Source: Phytopseudomonas dryadis
GTDB taxonomy: Bacteria; Pseudomonadota; Gammaproteobacteria; Pseudomonadales; Pseudomonadaceae
NCBI RefSeq assembly: GCF_004327355.1
Contig: NZ_QJUM01000013.1
Location: 1-64,000 of the forward strand
Reading direction: 5' to 3'
Length of the DNA stretch: 64,000 bases
In this document: positions 28,660-36,916 of the stretch, in pieces
How the letters are laid out: each line of letters starts with the position of its first letter
Numbering within the stretch: the first letter of the stretch is position 1
Notes under the pieces: model-generated
What the model was told of the DNA's origin: nothing
Databases searched by the model: none
The model's input: only the letters and a program-made list of their open reading frames with translations
Position numbers and translations under genes: made by a program

Positions 28660-29363
28660 TGCTCGATACCCAAGGGCGAGGCGCCGTCCCGGAACAGGCC
28701 CTGCATGCCATTCAGAAACTGATCCGTGATGGCGGCTATCGCCCCGGCGACGTGCTGCCTTCGCAGCGCGACCTGGCCGAGCGCCTGGGGGTCAGCCGCG
28801 CCTCGTTGCGCGAGGCGCTGTCGTCGCTCAGCGCGCTGGGGATGGTCAGCGTGCAGCCGGGCAAGGGCGTGTACGTGCAGTCCGCCCCGGGTAACGGCGG
28901 CGGCAAGGCGGCGGGGTTTTCCTGGCCGTTCGCCGAGCAGGTGTCGGCGTCCGATACCTTCCAGTTGCGCTATGTGCTCGAAGGCTTCGCCGCCGGCATG
29001 GCGGCCAGCGTGCTGACCGCGCTGGACATCGACGAATTGGGCGACAACGTCGAGGCCATGCGCCTGGAATTGCGCGCGCAGCACTTCGAGGCCGCCGCGC
29101 GGCTGGATTTCGAGTTCCACCGGCGTATCCTCCAGGCCAGCGGCAACCTGGCCATCCAGCACATCATCACCGCCAGCGAGGCGGTGTTCCTGGAAAGCCA
29201 GAAGCTGCCCTTCATCCGCCCCGAGCGGGCCATGGAGACCTGGCAGGAACACCGCAAGATCCTTCGTCACCTGGCCCGCCACGCCAACGACCCGGCGCGC
29301 AAGGCGATGCAGGAACATATCCGCAACGCCGCCTCGCGCACCGGGATCGTCTTTCCGACATAG
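28659..29363 (+). CDS. FadR-subfamily GntR transcriptional regulator
   Basis: 234 aa: winged helix (PSQRDLAERLGVSRASLREA) and a C-terminal FCD ligand domain with the Asp/His metal pattern (LDFEFHRRI, EHRKIL, EHIRN). FCD regulators commonly sense organic or amino acids and repress neighbouring uptake genes. The ATG has no Shine-Dalgarno sequence; instead an operator-like palindrome runs into it, so the mRNA may be leaderless or the true start may be a later codon. The divergent amino-acid transporter is the likely target. Confidence 0.92.
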   Translation: MLDTQGRGAVPEQALHAIQKLIRDGGYRPGDVLPSQRDLAERLGVSRASLREALSSLSALGMVSVQPGKGVYVQSAPGNGGGKAAGFSWPFAEQVSASDTFQLRYVLEGFAAGMAASVLTALDIDELGDNVEAMRLELRAQHFEAAARLDFEFHRRILQASGNLAIQHIITASEAVFLESQKLPFIRPERAMETWQEHRKILRHLARHANDPARKAMQEHIRNAASRTGIVFPT

Positions 29364-29526
29364 GCCTCGACTGCGCCCGTGCCGCGCTTGCAGGCGCCGC
29401 GATCCGCGGCGTATGGCGGCCTGTACGGCCCTGGAAGGTTGCCAATCCCTGGGCGGCCGGTGACAGCGGCCGGGATCGAGGCTTGGGCGTGGACGAGGCT
29501 TTGCGTTAAATTGCGCGCTTTGTTTG

Positions 29527-30285
29527 ATGATGGATGCCTCGATGAAAGTCGCCACTATCCTCCAGGGCGTCTGTGCCCTGTTGTTGTTCGGTGCCGCCGC
29601 CTGCCTGTTTCTGCAAGCCGGCCATGGTTCGCTGATCTATTTCTCTTCGGGTGTCGGCATCCAGCCGCTGGAGATCGGCAAGCTGCTGATCCTGCTGGTG
29701 CTGCTGCTGGAAACGTTGTTCATCGCGCTGGTCATCGATGCCCGGGCCAGGAGGCGCCGCCTGATATGGGCCGTGCCCCTGGCCTGGTTGCTGCTGCTGG
29801 TGGTATTCCCGCTGGGCATCGAGGGGCGCCTGTGGTCGGAGGCGAGCTATGCCGATGGCCGGCCGATGACCGACGAGCGCAGTGGCGAGCGCGTCAAGTC
29901 CTGGGATGCCTTCTTCGGTTACGTGCCGCTGTGGCGGGCGCGATTCGAGGCCAGGCCGCCCTACGACCGCTATGAAACCACCGACCTGTACAACCGCCGT
30001 GCCTACGATGGCAACCTGCTGTGGGGAACCGGGCTACTGTACGGCCTGAACCGCCGCAGTATCCCTCGCTTCGACGACGGATCGGGCCAGGTCTACGAAT
30101 GCGAGCTCGAGCGCACCCGGCATGTGCTGGGCTTCTACTGGCGTGATCGCGCAGGCTCCCTGCTCGAGTACGCCGAGCCGGACGCGCTGCCTGCCGACAG
30201 GTGCCGGCTGATCGGCATGCCGGCGGTCGGCTCGCAGATCCGCAGCCGTGTCGATCAGAGCAGGCGCATCCGGTTGATGCGATAA
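29527..30285 (+). CDS. Hypothetical membrane protein
   Basis: 252 aa. Three hydrophobic segments occupy the first third (VCALLLFGAAACLFL; LLILLVLLLETLFIALVI; AVPLAWLLLLVVFPLGI), followed by a soluble domain of about 160 residues rich in Arg, Tyr and Asp (YDRYETTDLYNRRAYDG). The first ATG is at 29527, a second in frame at 29530, a third at 29542; none has a strong ribosome site. No family recognised. Located before fabV with a 119-bp gap; a functional link is not evident. Confidence 0.72.
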   Translation: MMDASMKVATILQGVCALLLFGAAACLFLQAGHGSLIYFSSGVGIQPLEIGKLLILLVLLLETLFIALVIDARARRRRLIWAVPLAWLLLLVVFPLGIEGRLWSEASYADGRPMTDERSGERVKSWDAFFGYVPLWRARFEARPPYDRYETTDLYNRRAYDGNLLWGTGLLYGLNRRSIPRFDDGSGQVYECELERTRHVLGFYWRDRAGSLLEYAEPDALPADRCRLIGMPAVGSQIRSRVDQSRRIRLMR

Positions 30286-30404
30286 AAGCGGAAAATTGTG
30301 GCCTGGATGGGATTTGCGACGACCAATAAGTCTATTTCCCTTTTTCTCAGGCGGGTAATCGACATTACACTGTCGCCCGCACATTCGATGACGAGGTAAA
30401 CGCG

Positions 30405-31610
30405 TTGATCATTCACCCTAAAGTCCGTGGCTTCATTTGTACCACCACCCACCCGCTGGGTTGCGAGCGCAACGTGGCCGGGCAGATCGAGGCCACGCGC
30501 AAGCTGGGCGTGCGAGACGACGGTCCGAAGAAGGTGCTGGTGATCGGCGCGTCCAGCGGTTATGGCCTGGCCGCGCGCATCACCGCCGCGTTCGGCTTCG
30601 GCGCCGATACCCTGGGCGTGTTCTTCGAGAAGCCCGGCAGCGAGACCAAGGCCGGCACCGCTGGCTGGTACAACTCCGCCGCCTTCGACAAGTTCGCCAA
30701 GGCCGAAGGCCTGTACAGCAAGTCGATCAACGGTGACGCCTTCTCCGACGAAGCGCGGGCCAAGGTCATCGAGCTGATCAGGAACGAAATGGGCGGCAAG
30801 GTCGACCTGGTGATCTACTCCCTGGCCTCGCCGGTACGCAAGCTGCCACAGACCGGTGAAGTGGTGCGTTCGGCGCTCAAGCCGATCGGCCAGGCGTACC
30901 GGTCGACCGCCATCGACACCAACAAGGACACCATCATCGAGGCCGCCATCGAGCCGGCCAGCGAGCAGGAAATCGCCGACACCGTGACCGTCATGGGTGG
31001 CCAGGACTGGGAACTGTGGATCGACGCCCTGGCCCAGGCCGACGTGCTGGCGCCCAGCGCGCGCACCGTGGCCTTCAGCTACATCGGCACCGAGATCACC
31101 TGGCCGATCTACTGGCACGGCGCCCTGGGCAAGGCCAAGCAGGATCTGGACGAGACAGCCGTTCGCCTCGACAAGCGCCTGCGGGCCAACGGCGGCGGCG
31201 CCAACGTGGCGGTGCTGAAATCGGTGGTCACCCAGGCCAGCGCGGCCATTCCGGTGATGCCGCTGTACTTGTCGATGGTCTTCAGGATCATGAAGGAAAA
31301 GGGCCTGCACGAAGGCACCGGCGAGCAGCTCAACCGCCTGTTCCGTGATCGCCTGTACCGTGCCGACGGGCAACCGGGCGCGGTCGACGGCGAAGGCCGC
31401 CTGCGCCTGGACGACTGGGAGCTGCGCGATGAGGTACAGGATGCCTGCAAGGCCCTGTGGCCGCAGGTGACCAGCGAGAACCTGTTCCAGCTCACCGACT
31501 ACGCCGGTTACAAGCACGAGTTCCTCAGCCTGTTCGGTTTCGAGCGCAGCGATGTGGACTACGATGCCGACGTGGCCACCGACGTGACCTTCGACGTCGT
31601 CCAGCTGTAA
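30405..31610 (+). CDS. fabV: FabV trans-2-enoyl-ACP/CoA reductase
   Basis: 401-aa NADH-dependent enoyl reductase of the large FabV type, which completes each fatty acid elongation cycle and is intrinsically insensitive to triclosan. The Rossmann element is [13 protein letters not shown] (44-56), and the catalytic Tyr236-X8-Lys245 pair that distinguishes FabV from FabI (Y-X6-K) is present ([10 protein letters not shown]). The start is TTG at 30405, preceded by GAGG about nine bases upstream, and gives the conserved N-terminus (M)[10 protein letters not shown]. The stop TAA is the first base triplet of a dispersed inverted repeat. Length is normal. Confidence 0.97.
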   Translation: MIIHPKVRGFICTTTHPLGCERNVAGQIEATRKLGVRDDGPKKVLVIGASSGYGLAARITAAFGFGADTLGVFFEKPGSETKAGTAGWYNSAAFDKFAKAEGLYSKSINGDAFSDEARAKVIELIRNEMGGKVDLVIYSLASPVRKLPQTGEVVRSALKPIGQAYRSTAIDTNKDTIIEAAIEPASEQEIADTVTVMGGQDWELWIDALAQADVLAPSARTVAFSYIGTEITWPIYWHGALGKAKQDLDETAVRLDKRLRANGGGANVAVLKSVVTQASAAIPVMPLYLSMVFRIMKEKGLHEGTGEQLNRLFRDRLYRADGQPGAVDGEGRLRLDDWELRDEVQDACKALWPQVTSENLFQLTDYAGYKHEFLSLFGFERSDVDYDADVATDVTFDVVQL

Positions 31611-31711
31611 GCCTCAAGCGGCAAGCCACACGCGACGGGTCACGCGCCACAGCGCGGGGCGCAGGCTCTCGCGCTTTGCAACTCGAAGCTTGCAGCTTGA
31701 GGCTTGCCGCT
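31608..31711. repeat. Inverted repeat, family D (TAAGC-TCAAGC-CAAG)
   Basis: Left arm TAAGCCTCAAGCGGCAAGCC and right arm GCTTGCAGCTTGAGGCTTGC in opposite orientation fill the space between fabV and the converging dehydrogenase gene. The fabV stop codon is the first triplet of the left arm. A related copy is at 49820-49904. It could serve as a bidirectional transcription block. Confidence 0.65.
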
Positions 31712-31715
31712 GCTC

Positions 31716-32822
31716 CTAGCCTACCGGTTCATCGGTATTGATATAGTCCGGCACCTTGGCCAGGGGCAGGCGACGGGCCTGTTCCACGCTGATGCCCGGG
31801 CGCTTGGGTAGGGGTTCCAGGCGCTGCGGCTGGCCGCTTTCCAGGGCGCGCTCGATGGCGGCGAGGATCCTGACGTCGCGCCAGCCCTCGTCGCCGTCCG
31901 GCTCGGGCTCGCGGTTCTGCAGGATGCAATCGGAAAAGTACTGGGTCTGGCCGGCGAACTGGTCGACCACCGGGTGCAGGCGTTCCTGGGTCTTGCCATC
32001 GATGATCGAGCGGTAGGCGATGGCCACGCCCTTGCCGAAGCCGAAGCAGGGCGAGGCCTCGAACTCACCCTGGGTGCCCAGTATCTGCAGGCGCTGGCTG
32101 CTCGGCAGGCTGTAGCTGACGGTGAAGGTGGCCAGGCGCTCTTCGGCGAAGCGCAGGGTGACGCTCACGGTGTCGGGGGTATTGATCTCGCGGCCGGGCG
32201 TCTGGATGGCCACGGCCCGGACCTCCAGGGGTTCGTCGTCGAACAGGTTGCGCACCGCATTGATCGGGTAGGGACCCATATCGGTGACAGGACCTGCCCA
32301 GTAGCCATTCTGCATGCGGTGGTTGGCCGGATCGGCGACCTGGGTGAAGGTGGCGGTGAACAGGCGCGGATCGCCGATCTCGCCGGCGCGGATACGGCTG
32401 ACCATCTCCACGGTGCCCGGCTCGAAGTGCAGTCGGTAGGCGATCATCAGCTTGGCGCCGGAGCGCTCGGCGGCGGCGGTGATCGCCTGGCAGTCTTCCT
32501 CGCTGGTGGCCATGGGCTTTTCCAGCAGGACATGGATACCGGCTTGCAGCGCCGGCTCGGCGAATTCGCGGTGGCGGAAGTTCGGCGTCGCCAGATAGAT
32601 GGCATCGATCTCGCCGGACGCCAGCAGGGTGGGAAACTCTTCGTAGCTGTAGCTCTTGATGTCGTACAGCGCGGCCAGCCGATCGGCCTTGACTGGGTCG
32701 CCGGTGACCAGTGCGGTCATCACCGAATTGTCGGTCTGGCCGACCCCGGGCATGAACGCGCCCTGGGAAATCCAGCCGCCGGCTACCACTGCATAACGAA
32801 TCTTGCCTTGTGCATCGGGCAT
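31716..32822 (-). CDS. Gfo/Idh/MocA-family oxidoreductase
   Basis: 368 aa. N-terminal Rossmann domain with the A-G-G-W-I-S-Q-G cofactor loop, the LATPNFRHREFAEPAL segment and the catalytic EKP motif (VLLEKPMA), then the alpha/beta C-terminal domain with the WAGPVTDMGPYPI region expected to hold a catalytic Asp. Similar to glucose-fructose oxidoreductase or sugar/inositol dehydrogenases using tightly bound NADP. AGGAG lies seven bases before ATG 32822; an upstream in-frame ATG at 32840 is less well placed. There is no Tat signal, so it is cytoplasmic. Monocistronic; the substrate is unknown. Confidence 0.92.
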   Translation of the reverse strand: MPDAQGKIRYAVVAGGWISQGAFMPGVGQTDNSVMTALVTGDPVKADRLAALYDIKSYSYEEFPTLLASGEIDAIYLATPNFRHREFAEPALQAGIHVLLEKPMATSEEDCQAITAAAERSGAKLMIAYRLHFEPGTVEMVSRIRAGEIGDPRLFTATFTQVADPANHRMQNGYWAGPVTDMGPYPINAVRNLFDDEPLEVRAVAIQTPGREINTPDTVSVTLRFAEERLATFTVSYSLPSSQRLQILGTQGEFEASPCFGFGKGVAIAYRSIIDGKTQERLHPVVDQFAGQTQYFSDCILQNREPEPDGDEGWRDVRILAAIERALESGQPQRLEPLPKRPGISVEQARRLPLAKVPDYINTDEPVG

Positions 32823-32927
32823 TTCAGATCTCCTGTGCATTACCGAGCCCTGTGCTCGGCTCCTATGGAGTCGGCAGGCGTCGGCCGTTGAAGTTCAGTA
32901 AAAACGCCGGTCGGCACGCGCCGGGCA

Positions 32928-33182
32928 ATGCCCAGGGAGCGGGAGCTGATCAACATCTGCCGCGAGGAAAAGGCCGCGGGCCGCAAGGTCTTGGTCTATT
33001 CCGTCTACAGCGGCACGCGGGACATCATCAGCCGGCAGATGACGTGCTTGGCCCTGATGGCGAAAAAGATCCGCGTGTCTCAGAGCACATCGGGTGATGT
33101 CCCGGAATCGGGGCTCAATGTGCTCAACCAGGATGGCGACTCCATCGAAGTCGCTTTGGCCCGGCAGCTTGTCGCGGCCTGA
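32928..33182 (+). pseudogene. Fragment of a mobile-element DEAD/DEAH-type helicase
   Basis: An 84-codon open stretch. Its first 35 codons (RELINICREEKAAGRKVLVYSVYSGTRD then IISR) look like the start of the C-terminal helicase domain of large helicases carried by integrative conjugative elements. The following codons lose similarity and end early. Nothing upstream encodes the ATPase domain. Read as a remnant left after an island was lost or rearranged. The low-GC diguanylate cyclase gene 228 bp downstream supports this. Confidence 0.5.
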
Positions 33183-33410
33183 TCCATCGGATATCTGTGC
33201 TGGCGACCCCGCGTGCATGAACACCGCCAGGTCAGCATGACGGGCTGGTCATCAGAGCTGTCGTTGTATTCCAGACATTGCTCTGCGAAAATTCGCGGTT
33301 TTGTGCAATGGTTAGTTCTCGGAAACGATCCTTATCAGTAAGGAAGGTGCGCACAAGGCGGGCGGAACTAAACAGGCCAAGCCATTTGATGAGGGGGCTG
33401 AACAGGAGCA
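33183..33410. other. Low-GC leader region of the diguanylate cyclase gene
   Basis: The base composition drops here and stays low to about 35000. TCCTTA-TCAG-TAAGGA (33329-33344) is a perfect short hairpin about 70 bp before the cyclase ATG. No ORF seen. Confidence 0.4.
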
Positions 33411-34877
33411 ATGAGCAACATAGTCTTTACTCATCGCATTCACAGGGCGATCTTGCATACTGTAATTATCTCTGCCTGCCTTATTCTGATCGGGGTTGAA
33501 GTTCTCTCTATCTGCGCGCAGCGTCAGGCACGCCTGCATCAAGCGGAAGTGAACGTGCTGAACTTGTCCGTGTCTCTAGCACAACATGCTTCCGACAGCC
33601 TGAAGATCGCCGACGCGACGCTTGGACCACTCGCGGAAGCGATGGCCAGACCTGTTCAGCCCAATCAGCAAAGCCTGCATGAAATACTCGTCAGTCAGGT
33701 TGCCCGCTCCGATCGAGTTCATGGAGTTTTTGTATATGACGCGGAGGGGAACTGGGTTAATTCGTCATTGGCGCAGCAGACTGGCTCGCATAATAATGCT
33801 GATCGTGAGTATTTCATGCATCATAAAGAAAACACTACGGCTCTGCCGTTCATCGGAAGACCGGTGCGCTCCCGCTCAGACGATAGCGACATCATAACGA
33901 TCAGCCATCGTTATAACCAACCGGATGGAAAGTTCGGCGGCGTCGTACTTGCCAGCATCAAGTCCGACTACTTCAGGAGTTTCTACAGAACATTGGATGT
34001 TGAGGACAACGGGAAGATTGATCTTATCCGAGAAGACGGCATCATCCTCGCCGGCGTTCACGGCCATGATGGTTCAGATGAAATGGCGGTTCCCAACCGG
34101 GAAGCTTTCGACGCAATCAAGCACCTTGGAAAAGGTAATTTCATCCATCGTGACGATAGTGAGCAAACTGTCAGAATTGCCGCATTCTCATCTGTCCCTG
34201 AGTTTCCCCTTTTCGTCTTCGCTGGAGTGGATCGGCGTGAGGTACTTTCCGGTTGGTGGTTGGCAACCCTGTCTGGCGTCGTTGGGACAGTGGTCTGCAT
34301 ATCCTTGCTTATCGCTGCCGCCATTTGGCTGGATCGCCAACTTGTAGCAACCCAGCGCAGGGAGATTCACTTCCGTAGAGAATCGGAAGTTGACGGCCTC
34401 ACGGGTATTGCGAACCGACGGATATTCGACAGTCATCTCGCTGCCAGGCTAACGGAGAGCTCTTCATTTCCCATATCGTTGAGTCTGTTGCTGATCGACG
34501 TCGATCATTTCAAGCAGTTCAATGACCGATACGGCCATGCGGGTGGAGATGACTGCCTTCGTCAGATTGCCCATGCGCTACAGTCGGTTCAGCGACGAAC
34601 GAATGATCTTGTGGCCCGTTATGGCGGTGAGGAGTTTGCCATTCTCCTGCCTGACTGTGATCTTCACCAGGCTCATACAATGGCGGAAGAGGTCAATTCG
34701 AAGATAAGGAATCTTGCCATCCAGCACGATTCGAGCCCCCACGGTATAGTGACAGTCAGCATTGGCGTCGCAAGCACAGTCATCGCCAATGAAATCACGC
34801 CGAGGGCATTGATTGAGCAGGCCGACACAGCACTTTATCGGGCCAAGGAAAACGGGCGCGATACCGTCTGCTCGTGA
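33411..34877 (+). CDS. dCache-GGDEF diguanylate cyclase, low-GC, probably acquired
   Basis: 488-aa inner-membrane protein. TM1 (about 14-36), a periplasmic dCache-type sensor (about 45-280, with NADREYFMHH and GRPVRSR), TM2 (about 283-306) and a GGDEF domain with RYGGEEF and an RxxD inhibitory site (RTND five residues before GGEEF). It should make c-di-GMP in response to a periplasmic ligand. The coding sequence is near 40-50% G+C, far below its neighbours, and uses AT-rich codons, a sign of transfer. AGGAG is close to the ATG. It sits next to a mobile-element helicase fragment. Confidence 0.92.
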   Translation: MSNIVFTHRIHRAILHTVIISACLILIGVEVLSICAQRQARLHQAEVNVLNLSVSLAQHASDSLKIADATLGPLAEAMARPVQPNQQSLHEILVSQVARSDRVHGVFVYDAEGNWVNSSLAQQTGSHNNADREYFMHHKENTTALPFIGRPVRSRSDDSDIITISHRYNQPDGKFGGVVLASIKSDYFRSFYRTLDVEDNGKIDLIREDGIILAGVHGHDGSDEMAVPNREAFDAIKHLGKGNFIHRDDSEQTVRIAAFSSVPEFPLFVFAGVDRREVLSGWWLATLSGVVGTVVCISLLIAAAIWLDRQLVATQRREIHFRRESEVDGLTGIANRRIFDSHLAARLTESSSFPISLSLLLIDVDHFKQFNDRYGHAGGDDCLRQIAHALQSVQRRTNDLVARYGGEEFAILLPDCDLHQAHTMAEEVNSKIRNLAIQHDSSPHGIVTVSIGVASTVIANEITPRALIEQADTALYRAKENGRDTVCS

Positions 34878-35200
34878 AACCGGAGCCAAAACGATTAACT
34901 GACTTCTTTCGGCGACCTGGAGTCTGTTCACCCTCCCTTGAACAGCGCCAAAAATGGCCAGATGGACGAACTGCAAGCTGCTATTAGGCTTGCGCCCACA
35001 GTGCATTAGTGACCGTCGACTCTTCTCCATTGCGTCCATCACGCCGGATCAGGCCTCGCGAGTCGCCACAGACGCGATGCCATGATGGATGGCTCCGCTA
35101 CAGGGATATGCTGTATATCTAAGGCCGTGGTTGAAGTTGGGACGAACGCGACGGCACGCCAGGATGCGAGGATATGGCAGGGATCACACGAGGGCGGCCC
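34878..35200. other. Gene-free region between two GGDEF loci
   Basis: 323 bases with a transition from low to high GC near 35040. No ORF with coding character, tRNA or obvious attachment repeat was seen. Confidence 0.4.
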
Positions 35201-36102
35201 ATGCGTACCGATAACGGCCAATCGCGTAGCAATTTCGCTCGCCGCGCGCTGCTGCCCAGGGTACTCGGGCTGCCCGTTGGCGCCATCTGCGTCAGCGTGC
35301 CGCTATGGGAGTTGCAGCGCCCCGTGTGGGTGTGGCTGGCCCTGCTGCTGTTCGCTTTTGTCTGGCCCTGGCTGGCCTTCGGCCTCAGCCGTATCTACCG
35401 CGAGCCGGCGCGCATGGAGCGCTGGCATATCCTCTTCGACTCCTTCGCCGCCATGTTCGCCCTGGTCGCCGCCGGTTTCAGCCCGCTTGCCGCCGCGGTG
35501 TTCGTCGCCATGCTCACGGCCAACAACGTGGCCGCCGGCGGTATTCGTTTCGTGGCCCGGGCGCTGCTCGCACAACTGGCCGGCGTACTGGTCGGGATGC
35601 TGTTGTTCGGCGCCACCTTTCACGCCCCCGTCACGCCGCTGCACCTGTATGCCTGCATGCCCATGCTGCTGTTGCATCCGATGATGGTGGTGACCCTGTA
35701 TCGTCTGGCGCTGAGCCTGGGCCAGAGCCGCAGGGCCATGTGGCTGGCGATGCGCTACTGACCCGTCTGGGCCAGATGATCCATGGCTGCCTACGGCAGA
35801 TCGATGCCGCCGGTCGCTACGGCGGCGACGCGTTCTGCGTGCTGCTGCCCATGACCGGCCTGGAGGATGCCCATGCGGTGCTGGAGCGTCTGCGGCAGCA
35901 GGCATCGGAGTCCGAGTGGGGCGATATCGAACTGAGCATCGGCATCGTCGCCTATCATCCGCAGATGCAGTCGGTGGAAGACTGCATCCGCGCGGCGGAC
36001 AAGGCGCTGTACCTGGCCAAGCACCAGGGCCACAACCGAGTGATCAGCAGCAATGCGTCGCCGTTCGATGGCGAGCGTTTCTCCGTGTCGACCCTGGTCT
36101 GA
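35201..36102 (+). pseudogene. Decayed MASE2-GGDEF diguanylate cyclase gene
   Basis: The first part encodes a MASE2 membrane sensor (about 187 aa; RVLGLPVGAICVS..., hydrophobic to WLAMRY) and stops at 35761. In another frame the DNA continues from about 35766 with the second half of a GGDEF domain (LGQMIHGCLRQIDAAGRYGG... to the end at 36102). The first half of the GGDEF domain, about 60-70 codons including the D-x-L-T-G-L-x-N-R region, is missing, and the signature reads GGDAF. So an internal deletion with frameshift joined the two parts. An intact gene would resemble DgcC/AdrA-type cyclases. The MASE2 part alone could still be translated. Confidence 0.72.
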
Positions 36103-36219
36103 GGCCCCGGAACCTTTGTCGGGCATTGGTGGAAATCATCGCGCTGATCCGTGGTCTGTATCCGCGCCGCCATGCGCGGCGCCCTCGATCAATCGCCATT
36201 GGCCCATGGAGCGTTCCCG

Positions 36220-36597
36220 ATGAAAGCCCTGTTTTCCAGCCTGCTGCTTGCCGCCGTCGTGCCGGCATTCGCCGACGACACGTCCAATCCGCGCTGCGCG
36301 GCGAAGGAGGCGGATATCGAGCAGCAGATCCGTATCGCCGAGGAGGCTGGTCAGAGTGGCCGGGTCAGGGGCTTGAATACCGCGCTGCAGCAGGTGCGCA
36401 GCCACTGCACCGATGCCGGGCTGCAGCGCGAACTGCAAGACAAGGTGAACGAAGCCCGTGCCGAGGTGCGCGAGCGCGAGGCGGATCTGCGTGAAGCCGA
36501 ACTGGACGGCGACGCCGACAAGATCGCCAAGCGCCAGGCCAAGCTGGAAGAAGCCCGTGGCGAACTGCAAGAGGCCGAGGCCGCCCTGCATCCCTGA
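36220..36597 (+). CDS. DUF1090-family (YqjC-like) periplasmic protein
   Basis: 125 aa. Signal peptide MKALFSSLLLAAVVPAFA, then a highly charged helical protein (CAAKEADIEQQI..., EAELDGDADKIAKRQAKLEE) with two Cys (about 27 and 64) as in the DUF1090/YqjC family. Function unknown. GGAG lies eight bases before ATG 36220. Length and coiled-coil character are typical. It stands alone between the decayed cyclase gene and a repeat. Confidence 0.85.
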   Translation: MKALFSSLLLAAVVPAFADDTSNPRCAAKEADIEQQIRIAEEAGQSGRVRGLNTALQQVRSHCTDAGLQRELQDKVNEARAEVREREADLREAELDGDADKIAKRQAKLEEARGELQEAEAALHP

Positions 36598-36637
36598 GCA
36601 GCGCGCCACTCTGCATCGCCGGAGTCAGGGTTGACCA

Positions 36638-36749
36638 GTAGGAGCGTCGGTCCCGGCGCGATGCAAAAATCGCGGTATGGCCACGATTCGCCGCGGGGGC
36701 GCGGCTCCTCCCACATGTGGCCATTCTGCGCGCTTGTTGCTGAATCACG
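36638..36749. repeat. BIME-type repeat, family B, left of the chemoreceptor gene
   Basis: GTAGGAGCGTCGGTCCCGGC ... CGCGGGGGCGCGGCTCCTCCCAC, then CATGTGGCCATTCTGCGCGC and TTGCTGAATC. The whole 110-bp block recurs in the same orientation at 39016-39146, beyond the receptor gene. Within the 319-base gap after the DUF1090 gene I see no gene. Confidence 0.75.
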
Positions 36750-36916
36750 CTGGGCCGCGTAGGTGACAACTCAGCGGCGATTGAAGGGTTGCCGCCCACC
36801 CTGCCTGCTGCGTACCCGAGCAGCGCCGCAGCCTGGCGTGGGAGGGGCTTTGGCGGCGATGGCCGATCGCCGCTGAAGCGCCTCCCACGCAGAGCGGATC
36901 TTGCCGCGCGCTCCGA

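Noticed and set aside
33183..35200. Attachment site or tRNA at the edges of the low-GC island
   Set aside because: No direct repeat flanking the segment and no tRNA end was found by eye. The boundaries may have been lost.
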